Positions 1 to 6,800 of a stretch of 64,000 bases of DNA are shown in pieces. The DNA is from Bacteroidota bacterium (GTDB taxonomy: Bacteria > Bacteroidota > Bacteroidia > Bacteroidales > Lentimicrobiaceae), in contig JAEZNO010000002.1 in the NCBI GenBank assembly GCA_023441805.1, forward strand, positions 76,162-140,161, given 5' to 3'. The position numbers and the translations under genes were made by a program. The first letter of the stretch is position 1, and every line of letters starts with the position of its first letter. The notes below the pieces were generated by a model that saw nothing but the letters and a program-made list of their open reading frames with translations, did no database searches and had not been told where the DNA came from.

Positions 1-4
1 ACAA

Positions 5-38
5 GTTCTGCTGCTATGCGTAAGCTTAGCAACAGAAC
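5..38 (-). promoter_or_regulatory. Stem-loop in the rplL-rpoB intergenic region
   Basis: A 12-bp stem (5-16 with 27-38, one G-U pair in the minus-strand RNA) closes a 10-nt loop just after rplL. The minus-strand transcript would carry it between rplL and the expected rpoB. In E. coli the same gap holds an attenuator and an RNase III site, so a similar role in setting the L7/L12 to RNA polymerase ratio is an inference. The window ends before any U-tract could be judged. Confidence 0.5.
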
Positions 39-72
39 CTGGAGTGTATAATTGCGAGCTAATCCCGTCTAT

Positions 73-453
73 TTATTTTACTTCAACCTCTGCGCCAGCT
101 TCTTCAAGTTGTTTTTTCAATGCTTCGGCTTCATCTTTCGATACACCTTCTTTGATTGCTTTAGGTGCAGCGTCTACAAGTTCTTTAGCTTCTTTAAGTC
201 CAAGGCTTGTAAGCTCTTTCACCAGCTTAACAACTGCAAGTTTAGCCTGACCAGCAGATTTGAGGATTACGTCGAATGCGGTCTTTTCTTCAGCTGCTGC
301 TGCTTCGCCTGCTGCTGCACCACCTGCAACCATTACAGGAGCTGCTGCTGCTGGTTCAATACCGTACTCGTCTTTTAAAATTTGGGCTAATTCATTAACT
401 TCTTTAACAGTCAGGTTTACCAATTGTTCTGCAAAAGCTTTTAAGTCTGCCAT
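73..453 (-). CDS. rplL: 50S ribosomal protein L7/L12
   Basis: L7/L12 forms the mobile stalk of the large subunit and recruits translation GTPases (EF-Tu, EF-G). The 126-residue product has the expected build: an N-terminal dimerisation segment (about 1-30), an Ala/Gly-rich flexible hinge (about 33-55) and the C-terminal factor-binding domain ending EVEVK. Length is normal. It follows rplJ by 78 nt and is the last ribosomal gene before the left edge, where rpoB is expected. No internal promoter was seen. Confidence 0.98.
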   Translation of the reverse strand: MADLKAFAEQLVNLTVKEVNELAQILKDEYGIEPAAAAPVMVAGGAAAGEAAAAEEKTAFDVILKSAGQAKLAVVKLVKELTSLGLKEAKELVDAAPKAIKEGVSKDEAEALKKQLEEAGAEVEVK

Positions 454-528
454 TTTTATTGATGTTTTAAATGTTTACAATGTAGTTACTTACTTGGTAT
501 TTTTTTGATTTTGCTTCTTAATGAAGTA

Positions 529-1050
529 TTAGGCACCTCTTTCTTCAAGAGTTTTGAGTACACCACTCAATTTGTGGCCACCTGATTGCAGTGCTGAAAT
601 AACATTGTTTGCAGGTGATTTGAGTGCCAGAATGATGTCTCCGATAAGTTCGTTCTTTGATTTGATGCTGATGAGCGTATCAAGGCTTTTATCGCCTATA
701 AATGCCATATCTTCAACAAATGCGCCCTTCAGTATTGGCTTATCACTCGTTTTACGAAACTCCTTGATCAGTTTTGCAGGCTCATTATTTACTTCCGAAA
801 ACATTATGGAAGTTGCGCCTTCCAATACTCCGTAAAGTCCTGAATAGTCCCTCTCAGAACGTTCCATTGCCTTACGTAATAATGAATTTTTTACAACGAT
901 CAACTTAACATCTTTCTTAAAACATAACCTCCTCAGCTTACTGGTTACTTCTGAATTCAGATTAGCAATATCAGTAATGTAAAGGTTATTTGATGATTTC
1001 AGCTGCTGCGTCAGGGTATCGATAAGAATACTCTTTTCTTCTTTTCTCAT
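529..1050 (-). CDS. rplJ: 50S ribosomal protein L10
   Basis: L10 anchors L7/L12 dimers to 23S rRNA. The product is 173 residues, a usual length, starting MRKEEKSIL, with the alpha-helical C-terminal tail (about 140-173) that binds the L12 dimers. It lies 36 nt after rplA and is followed by rplL. In other bacteria L10 with L12 represses this operon by binding its leader; no such leader can be recognised in the short gap here. Confidence 0.98.
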   Translation of the reverse strand: MRKEEKSILIDTLTQQLKSSNNLYITDIANLNSEVTSKLRRLCFKKDVKLIVVKNSLLRKAMERSERDYSGLYGVLEGATSIMFSEVNNEPAKLIKEFRKTSDKPILKGAFVEDMAFIGDKSLDTLISIKSKNELIGDIILALKSPANNVISALQSGGHKLSGVLKTLEERGA

Positions 1051-1086
1051 GTCGTTTTCTTTTTTAGAGGAAAGTCACAGATTTAC

Positions 1087-1782
1087 TTACACATTGATTG
1101 ATTTTTGATCAATCCGAATGCCCGGACTCATGGTACTTGACATGAAAAGTGACTTCATGTATGTACCTTTAGCAGCGGCTGGTTTTAATTTGATGATAGT
1201 CTGGAGTAATTCTTTAGCATTATCAACCAGTTTAGCTTCATCGAATGAAACTTTGCCGATAGCTGCATGAATAATTCCGAACTTATCTACCTTAAAATCT
1301 ATTTTACCAGCTTTTGCTTCGGTCACTGCTTTACCCACTTCCATAGTAACAGTACCAGTTTTTGGATTTGGCATCAAGCCACGAGGACCCAGAATTTTAC
1401 CTAAGGCACCAACCTTTGGCATAATGCTTGGCATCGTTATCACAACGTCAACATCAGTCCATCCTTCCTTGATCTTTTGGATGTATTCATCCAAGCCATA
1501 ATAATCTGCACCGGCGGCTTGAGCTTCTGCTTCCTTGTCAGGAGTGCAGAGTACTAATACCCTAACTGTTTTACCGGTTCCATGCGGTAACATAACGGTA
1601 CCTCTAACCATCTGATTGGCTTTACGAGGGTCTACACCCAAACGTACATCCACATCTACAGAACTGTCAAATGAGGTGTTGGTTATCTGCTTTACCACTT
1701 TTATGGCTTCGGTTAGGGAATAAGTGCTATTCTTATCGAATTTCGCAAGTGCTTCTTTCCTTTTTTTTGTCAATTTAGCCAT
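1087..1782 (-). CDS. rplA: 50S ribosomal protein L1
   Basis: L1 forms the L1 stalk that helps release E-site tRNA and, in many bacteria, represses its own operon. The product has 231 residues, the standard length, with the conserved GPRGLMPNPKTGTVT segment in the middle of the protein. The gene follows rplK by 49 nt and precedes rplJ by 36 nt. Confidence 0.98.
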   Translation of the reverse strand: MAKLTKKRKEALAKFDKNSTYSLTEAIKVVKQITNTSFDSSVDVDVRLGVDPRKANQMVRGTVMLPHGTGKTVRVLVLCTPDKEAEAQAAGADYYGLDEYIQKIKEGWTDVDVVITMPSIMPKVGALGKILGPRGLMPNPKTGTVTMEVGKAVTEAKAGKIDFKVDKFGIIHAAIGKVSFDEAKLVDNAKELLQTIIKLKPAAAKGTYMKSLFMSSTMSPGIRIDQKSINV

Positions 1783-1831
1783 TGTTAATATTTTTTTTTA
1801 ACAATTTACAACCGTTACCGGCAGTCAGTTT

Positions 1832-2278
1832 TTACTCAGTGGCAAACGGTGGGTTACCTGTTACGGTTATACCCATACTCCTTGCTGTCCCGGCAACCAT
1901 TCGCATGGCAGCTTCAATCGTAAATGCATTCAGGTCAACCATCTTAGCTTCGGCAATTGTCCGAACCTGATCCCAGTTAACTGATGCAACCTTCTTACGG
2001 TTAGGTTCAGCGGATCCGCTCTTTAATTTGCTCACTTCTAACAACTGTACTGCAACAGGTGGAGTCTTGATGACAAAATCAAATGTTTTGTCCTTATACA
2101 CAGTGATAATAACTGGTAATATCTTACCGGCTGAATCCTGTGTACGTGCATTAAATTGCTTGCAAAACTCCATTATGTTCACCCCTTTTGATCCCAATGC
2201 AGGACCTACAGGTGGCGACGGATTAGCTGCTGCACCTTTAATTTGCAGTTTAATCAAACCGCTTATTTCTTTTGCCAT
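1832..2278 (-). CDS. rplK: 50S ribosomal protein L11
   Basis: L11 binds the GTPase-associated region of 23S rRNA and is needed for RelA activation. The product is 148 residues and carries the hallmark PPVGPALG motif near residue 22, at the base of the N-terminal domain targeted by thiopeptides. It sits 40 nt after nusG, the common bacterial order nusG-rplK-rplA. Confidence 0.98.
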   Translation of the reverse strand: MAKEISGLIKLQIKGAAANPSPPVGPALGSKGVNIMEFCKQFNARTQDSAGKILPVIITVYKDKTFDFVIKTPPVAVQLLEVSKLKSGSAEPNRKKVASVNWDQVRTIAEAKMVDLNAFTIEAAMRMVAGTARSMGITVTGNPPFATE

Positions 2279-2318
2279 TGTTGATTACTTAGTGAGATTA
2301 TTTATCACTTCCCGTTCA

Positions 2319-2861
2319 TTAATCTTTTTCCACCTGCATAAATCCAAGTTCCAACGGAGTCTTACGGCCAAAAATCTTAACCATAACCTTTAACTTCTTC
2401 TTCTCTTCGTTGATTTCTTCAATCACTCCGGTAAAACTGTTAAAGGGACCATCGATAACTGTGACGGTTTCACCGATGATAAACGGAACACTGACTTCTT
2501 CGCCCTGTTCAGTAAGTTCATCGACTTTACCTAATATGCGGTTTACTTCTGCCGGACGCAGGGGAACGGGTTCACCCTTTGATCCCAGGAAGCCTAATAC
2601 TCCCGGTACATTTTTGATAATGTGTGGGATTTCACCAGTCAGGATAGCTTCAATCAGTATATAGCCCGGAAGATAACTCCGCTCTTTACTGACTTTCTTA
2701 CCCTTGTGCACCTGATATACTTTTTCAGTAGGGATCAGTACCTGTGATATGACATCTTTTAGCCCTAAGCGGTTGATCTCGCTTTCAAGGTATTGCTTTA
2801 CCTTTTTTTCGTTACCGCTAATTGCTCTGATTACATACCACTTCTTTTCTTGATCACTCAT
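2319..2861 (-). CDS. nusG: Transcription termination/antitermination factor NusG
   Basis: NusG binds RNA polymerase, suppresses pausing and links transcription to Rho or to the ribosome. The 180-residue product has an NGN domain (about 5-110, starting KKWYVIRAISGNE) and a C-terminal KOW domain (about 125-160, containing GPFNSFTGVIEEI). There is no large insertion. The gene lies between secE (67 nt upstream) and rplK (40 nt downstream). Confidence 0.98.
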   Translation of the reverse strand: MSDQEKKWYVIRAISGNEKKVKQYLESEINRLGLKDVISQVLIPTEKVYQVHKGKKVSKERSYLPGYILIEAILTGEIPHIIKNVPGVLGFLGSKGEPVPLRPAEVNRILGKVDELTEQGEEVSVPFIIGETVTVIDGPFNSFTGVIEEINEEKKKLKVMVKIFGRKTPLELGFMQVEKD

Positions 2862-2928
2862 ACAGTTACCCGGTTAAGTTCGTTATCACACAACTGATGA
2901 TATATTAGTAGAAAAAGTTGGTCTCTCA

Positions 2929-3126
2929 TTAAAACAGCAGGTAGAACTGTTTCAACAAGCCTTGGAAAGACACATCCATCAAATAAACGACTAAAGCGAT
3001 TATAAGGGAAGCGATGGATACCACTATTGCACTATTTTGGAGTTCACTCCATGAGGGCCAGGATGTCTTGTGTACCAACTCATCATAACTCTCGTTGATA
3101 TACTCCTGAATTTTAGTCTTTGCCAT
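2929..3126 (-). CDS. secE: Preprotein translocase subunit SecE
   Basis: SecE clamps SecY in the Sec translocon. This is the short single-span form, 65 residues, with a conserved amphipathic stretch around residues 10-30 (ESYDELVHKTSWPSW) and one C-terminal membrane helix (about 33-55). It follows tRNA-Trp closely and precedes nusG. Confidence 0.96.
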   Translation of the reverse strand: MAKTKIQEYINESYDELVHKTSWPSWSELQNSAIVVSIASLIIALVVYLMDVSFQGLLKQFYLLF

Positions 3127-3146
3127 TTAACCATTTATTTTTTAAG

Positions 3147-3219
3147 CACGGGTGGAGAGACTCGAACTCCCAACCAACGGTTTTGGAGACCGCTACTCTA
3201 CCAATTGAGCTACACCCGT
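3147..3219 (-). tRNA. tRNA-Trp (anticodon CCA)
   Basis: On the minus strand a 73-nt cloverleaf folds with acceptor ACGGGTG/CACCCGT and discriminator G. The anticodon loop centres on CCA. The 3' CCA end is not encoded. It is placed between tuf and secE, so it should be cut out of the operon transcript. Confidence 0.97.
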
Positions 3220-3247
3220 TTGAGTTTTTATACTCTCAGAGATTACT

Positions 3248-3280
3248 CTCTGCCATAATTAACTATTTAATATGGCAGAG
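3248..3280. other. Perfect 10-bp stem-loop between tuf and tRNA-Trp
   Basis: Arms 3248-3257 and 3271-3280 are perfectly complementary around a 13-nt AT-rich loop. The right arm shares three bases with the left arm of the adjacent stem (3278-3312), so the two hairpins would be mutually exclusive at their junction. On the minus strand both lie in the RNA between the end of tuf and the 5' end of tRNA-Trp. A role in processing or 3'-end protection is an inference. Confidence 0.6.
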
Positions 3281-3319
3281 ATAAAGGCACTCTGAACGAA
3301 TACCTTTATCTCAGTTTTT
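3278..3319 (+). terminator. Intrinsic-terminator-like hairpin facing the 3' end of tuf
   Basis: Arms GAGATAAAGG (3278-3287) and CCTTTATCTC (3303-3312) form a perfect 10-bp stem, followed on the plus strand by AG and eight T. For plus-strand transcription this is a textbook terminator, yet no plus-strand gene precedes it. On the minus strand the same hairpin begins 14 nt after the tuf stop codon without a U-tract, where it could mark the mRNA end before tRNA-Trp. The working direction is uncertain. Confidence 0.5.
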
Positions 3320-3325
3320 TTTGTA

Positions 3326-4513
3326 TTAGTCAAGTATCTCAGTTACCTGTCCGGCACCTACTGTACGTCCACCTTCACGAATAGCAAAACGTAAGTTCTT
3401 TGCCATAGCGATTGGAGCGATCAGCTTAACTGTGATTGAGAGGTTATCACCAGGCATAACCATTTCTACGCCATCAGGTAGAATTACTTCACCGGTTACG
3501 TCGGTTGTTCTAAAATAGAATTGAGGACGATACTTGTTATGGAAAGGAGTATGACGACCACCTTCTTCTTTCTTCAGGATATAAACCTCAGCCTTAAATT
3601 CTTTATGAGGAGTTACTGATCCTGGTTTTGCAATTACCATACCACGGCGGATAGAATCCTTATCTATACCACGGAGGAGGAGACCTGCGTTATCACCTGC
3701 TTCACCTTCATCAAGGATCTTGCGGAACATTTCAACTCCGGTTACAACTGATTTCAGTTTTTCAGCATCAAGACCGATGATTTCAACGGGGTCACCTGTA
3801 TGGATAACACCTGTTTCAATACGACCGGTAGCAACAGTACCACGACCGGTGATTGAGAATACGTCTTCAACCGGCATCAGGAAGTCCTTATCAACATCAC
3901 GCGGAGGCAATGGAATCCATGAATCAACAGCGTTCATGAGTTCAATGATCTTTTCAACCCAAACTGGTTCTTTGTTAAGTCCACCAAGAGCTGAACCACG
4001 GATAATAGGAGTATTGTCACCGTCGAAGCCGTAGAAACTAAGAAGATCGCGGATTTCCATCTCAACGAGATCAAGAAGTTCAGGATCATCAACAAGGTCA
4101 ACCTTGTTCATAAATACAACGAGGCGGGGAACACCAACCTGGCGAGCTAACAGAATGTGCTCACGAGTTTGAGGCATAGGACCGTCGGTTGCAGCAACAA
4201 CAAGGATAGCGCCGTCCATCTGAGCAGCACCTGTAACCATGTTCTTAACGTAGTCAGCGTGACCTGGGCAGTCAACGTGCGCATAGTGACGAGTAGCGGT
4301 TTGATACTCGATATGACTAGTATTAATAGTAATACCTCTTTCTTTTTCTTCCGGTGCATTATCGATTGAATCGAATGACCTGAACTCTGACCAGCCTCTA
4401 TCAGCGAGACACAGAGTAATAGCAGCAGTTAAAGTAGTCTTTCCATGGTCAACGTGACCGATGGTACCAACGTTAACGTGCGGTTTGGAACGATCGAATT
4501 TTTCTTTTGCCAT
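3326..4513 (-). CDS. tuf: Elongation factor Tu
   Basis: EF-Tu delivers aminoacyl-tRNA to the ribosomal A site using GTP. The 395-residue protein has the G1 motif GHVDHGKTT (residues 18-26), the switch I segment ending RGITINT, DCPGHADY (G3) and NKVDLVDD (G4), then two beta-barrel domains ending GAGQVTEILD. It is flanked upstream by four tRNA genes and downstream by tRNA-Trp and secE, all on the same strand. Confidence 0.99.
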   Translation of the reverse strand: MAKEKFDRSKPHVNVGTIGHVDHGKTTLTAAITLCLADRGWSEFRSFDSIDNAPEEKERGITINTSHIEYQTATRHYAHVDCPGHADYVKNMVTGAAQMDGAILVVAATDGPMPQTREHILLARQVGVPRLVVFMNKVDLVDDPELLDLVEMEIRDLLSFYGFDGDNTPIIRGSALGGLNKEPVWVEKIIELMNAVDSWIPLPPRDVDKDFLMPVEDVFSITGRGTVATGRIETGVIHTGDPVEIIGLDAEKLKSVVTGVEMFRKILDEGEAGDNAGLLLRGIDKDSIRRGMVIAKPGSVTPHKEFKAEVYILKKEEGGRHTPFHNKYRPQFYFRTTDVTGEVILPDGVEMVMPGDNLSITVKLIAPIAMAKNLRFAIREGGRTVGAGQVTEILD

Positions 4514-4576
4514 ATTAAATAGATGTGTTAATTTTTGTAGATTCTTTAAAACTTACCATTATACAAAAAAAATCTG

Positions 4577-4648
<72 letters not shown>

Positions 4649-4697
4649 ATTAGCTGAATTAAGCTTGTATATAACCACCAGCTTTCATTCAGATTTG

Positions 4698-4770
4698 AGC
4701 GGAAAACGGGGCTCGAACCCGCCACCTACAGCTTGGAAGGCTGTCGCTCTACCAAATGAGCTATTTCCGC
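4698..4770 (-). tRNA. tRNA-Gly (anticodon TCC)
   Basis: A 73-nt cloverleaf on the minus strand has acceptor GCGGAAA/TTTCCGC and discriminator T. The anticodon stem ACAGC/GCTGT carries TCC in its loop. It belongs to the Thr-Tyr-Gly-Thr tRNA cluster upstream of tuf. Confidence 0.97.
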
Positions 4771-4802
4771 TTTTGGTCTGTGAATTTATTTTCAGTTAGA
4801 AG

Positions 4803-4884
4803 TGGGGAGAGGAGGATTCGAACCTCCGAAGGCTGCGCCAACAGATTTACAGTCTGCCCCATTTGACCGCTCTGGAATCTCCCC
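4803..4884 (-). tRNA. tRNA-Tyr (anticodon GTA)
   Basis: An 82-nt minus-strand tRNA with a long variable arm, as expected for bacterial tRNA-Tyr. The acceptor is GGGGAGA/TCTCCCC, the discriminator is A, and the anticodon loop is CTGTAAA. It is second in the tRNA cluster. Confidence 0.97.
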
Positions 4885-4912
4885 AATAAAATAATTCACA
4901 TTCAAAGAACTG

Positions 4913-4986
4913 AGCCGATGGAGGGATTCGAACCCCCGACCAGCTGATTACAAATCAGCTGCTCTGGCCAACTGAGCTACATCGGC
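4913..4986 (-). tRNA. tRNA-Thr (anticodon TGT)
   Basis: A 74-nt minus-strand cloverleaf with acceptor GCCGATG/CATCGGC, discriminator T and TGT in the anticodon loop TTTGTAA. It is the first gene of the tRNA-tuf-secE-nusG-rpl operon, about 105 nt downstream of the promoter at 5095-5124. Confidence 0.97.
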
Positions 4987-5062
4987 ATTTTTGTTTTTAA
5001 CGCTCTTTTGTTAATTGACAACTCATTGATTACTCTCTTTGCTGCCAATTCCCTGCTCTTCT

Positions 5063-5095
5063 AAAAAAAGCAGTCCTTCTTTTCAAAAGGACTGC
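5063..5095 (-). terminator. Intrinsic terminator after hpf, overlapping the tRNA-tuf promoter
   Basis: On the minus strand a 9-bp perfect stem (5087-5095 with 5070-5078) and an 8-nt loop are followed by seven T (5069-5063). It lies 65 nt past the hpf stop codon and fits as the end of the xer-hpf transcript. Its first stem base is the last G of the -7 box of the next promoter. Confidence 0.75.
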
Positions 5096-5124
5096 AAATG
5101 TATGACTATTTTTGATTCCAACAA
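5095..5124 (-). promoter_or_regulatory. Promoter of the tRNA-tuf-secE-nusG-rpl operon
   Basis: Minus strand: TTG (5124-5122), 19 nt, then TACATTTG (5102-5095). This matches the TTG-N19-TAnnTTTG form of the primary sigma factor of Bacteroidota. The initiation region continues CAGTCC, as at the rpsU and rpsL promoters in this window. Confidence 0.75.
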
Positions 5125-5160
5125 AAACTTTTTTGCTTTTTTTTGTCAGTACCCTGTTTT

Positions 5161-5457
5161 TTATTTTCTGAACTTCTCCTTATGCCTGTCTAGTTGCTTT
5201 CTTAACGCATCAACTGCTGTATCTGTTGCCTCTTCAAATGTGGTCGATTGCTTCCTTGCAAACAAGTCGTTTCCCCTAATCTGTAATCTGATCTCTGCTA
5301 CCTTATTCTCCTGAGTCTCACTATTTTCCAACTTTAACGTAACATCGCTGCCAATAATTCCATCATAAACTCCTGATAATTTCTCAACTTTTCCATTGAT
5401 AAAGTCTTCCAACTTTTTGTCAGTCTTAAACTTTACTGAGGTGATGTTAACTTTCAT
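5161..5457 (-). CDS. hpf: Ribosome hibernation factor, HPF/RaiA family (short form)
   Basis: Proteins of this family bind the 30S decoding and tRNA sites and inactivate ribosomes in slow growth. The product is 98 residues, the short form without the C-terminal dimerisation domain of long HPF. It has the beta-alpha-beta-beta-beta-alpha pattern from MKVNITSVKF to RHKEKFRK. The ATG at 5457 was chosen because it overlaps the upstream recombinase stop (ATGA) and has AAGGAGG 7 nt upstream, a strong Shine-Dalgarno for this phylum. Overlap implies translational coupling. Confidence 0.92.
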   Translation of the reverse strand: MKVNITSVKFKTDKKLEDFINGKVEKLSGVYDGIIGSDVTLKLENSETQENKVAEIRLQIRGNDLFARKQSTTFEEATDTAVDALRKQLDRHKEKFRK

Positions 5458-6353
5458 GATTCCTCCTTTTTTGTAGCCCAATTATGGGCTTGTTTATATA
5501 TAGTTTTTAATTTCTCTATATTAGTATGTGTATACACCTGTGTGGATGCAAGGCTCGAATGCCCCAAAATTTCCTTGATGGCATTCAAATCTGCTCCTTC
5601 ATTTAACATTACTGTTGCAAATGTATGTCTGAGTACATGGGGACTTTTTTTACCTGTTACACCGGCTAGTGTAAGGTACTTCTTAACCAGATTGTAGAAA
5701 TATGCACGATTGGCCTTGTTACCATCATCATTGATAATAAGCTCTTGCACACCTGATAAAGCCACTCCTTCCCTCATGCTTAGATATGCTTTAATCTGAT
5801 CGAGTAATAAAGCGGAAACAGGTATTATGCGCTGTTTGTTTCGTTTTCCGATTACTTTTATTGTCTGAAGTGAAAAATCAATATCCTTTATGGTCAACCT
5901 CTCAAGTTCGGCTAGTCGCATTCCTGTACCGTAGAAAATTTCAAGTACAAGAAAATCACGCTTTCCGGAAAATGTATTTTCCTCCTGCAATAATGAAAGC
6001 GCACGTGCCATTTCTTTTTTTGTAGCAAATGAAGGTAAATTATCCGGTGTTTTGAGAGAAGAAGAAAAACGCACCGGACTAGAGCTGATAAGACCTAACC
6101 TAAGTAGATATTTATAATAAGATTTAACTGATGATAGTTTTCTATTGACACTTCTGGGACTTATACCTGCATCAATGAGTGATGCAAGCCATGATCTGAC
6201 TATTGGATATGTTACCAGATCATCCTGTGTAATTTCGTAAACATTATTAAGGTAATTCTCAAATTGGCTAAGGTCACATCTATATGCTTGTACCGTGTGG
6301 GATGAGTATCGTTTTTCGAAGAACAGGTGGTCAAAAAAACTTTCCCTAATCAT
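5454..6353 (-). CDS. xerC: Tyrosine recombinase of the XerC/XerD family
   Basis: Xer recombinases resolve chromosome dimers at dif during division. The 299-residue product has an N-terminal SAM-like core-binding domain (about 1-85) and a catalytic domain with the expected residues: Arg in YGTGMRLAEL, Lys in IGKRNKQR, His and Arg in HVLRHTFAT, and His and Tyr in LGHSSLASTQVYTH. Length and placement beside hpf and rpsU argue for a housekeeping Xer, not a phage integrase. Whether it is the XerC or the XerD partner cannot be told from one sequence. Confidence 0.93.
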   Translation of the reverse strand: MIRESFFDHLFFEKRYSSHTVQAYRCDLSQFENYLNNVYEITQDDLVTYPIVRSWLASLIDAGISPRSVNRKLSSVKSYYKYLLRLGLISSSPVRFSSSLKTPDNLPSFATKKEMARALSLLQEENTFSGKRDFLVLEIFYGTGMRLAELERLTIKDIDFSLQTIKVIGKRNKQRIIPVSALLLDQIKAYLSMREGVALSGVQELIINDDGNKANRAYFYNLVKKYLTLAGVTGKKSPHVLRHTFATVMLNEGADLNAIKEILGHSSLASTQVYTHTNIEKLKTIYKQAHNWATKKEES

Positions 6354-6465
6354 GCCAATATAAAAAAAGAAGAAAACTTAGCTTTTGAGTAATAACGTAT
6401 AAATGTAATACTTTATTACCTGAAAGCCAAACTTTCTTCCTTAAATCGCACTTAAAAAAGAGGCT

Positions 6466-6660
6466 TTACTTTTCAGCTTCTTGCTGCAGCTTCTGAACAT
6501 AGATTGCATGCAGCCTGGCCTCGCGGTTTTTTACAGAAGGTTTGGTAAATTTTTGTCTTTCACGGAGCTCTTTTACTACTCCGGTTTTTTCAAATTTCCT
6601 CTTCAGTTTCTTTAAGGCCCTGTCAATGTTTTCGCCTTCTTTAACGGGTACGATAATCAT
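6466..6660 (-). CDS. rpsU: 30S ribosomal protein S21
   Basis: S21 is a small basic protein near the anti-Shine-Dalgarno end of 16S rRNA. The 64-residue product starts MIIVPVKEGENIDRAL, the classic family opening, and has a lysine/arginine-rich helical tail. It has its own promoter at 6723-6753 and lies 112 nt upstream of xerC, possibly as one transcript. Confidence 0.96.
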   Translation of the reverse strand: MIIVPVKEGENIDRALKKLKRKFEKTGVVKELRERQKFTKPSVKNREARLHAIYVQKLQQEAEK

Positions 6661-6722
6661 GTGAAATACTCTCTCTTTCTTTTAATTTATAAAAATTGAA
6701 TTCAATTCTCTTTAAAGGGCTG

Positions 6723-6753
6723 CAAAAGTAATAACTATTTTCTATTACAGCAA
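6723..6753 (-). promoter_or_regulatory. Promoter of rpsU
   Basis: Minus strand: TTG (6753-6751), 20 nt, TACTTTTG (6730-6723), followed by CAGCCC. The start codon of rpsU is about 60 nt further on. The -7 box and initiation segment are nearly identical to those of rpsL. Confidence 0.75.
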
Positions 6754-6800
6754 CATTTAATCGCAAATTTTCCTAGCCTTATATTTTATACCCACATTAT

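Noticed and set aside
5454..6353. Phage or genomic-island integrase
   Set aside because: Length, catalytic motifs and position beside hpf and rpsU fit a housekeeping Xer protein. No att duplication of the neighbouring tRNAs was seen.
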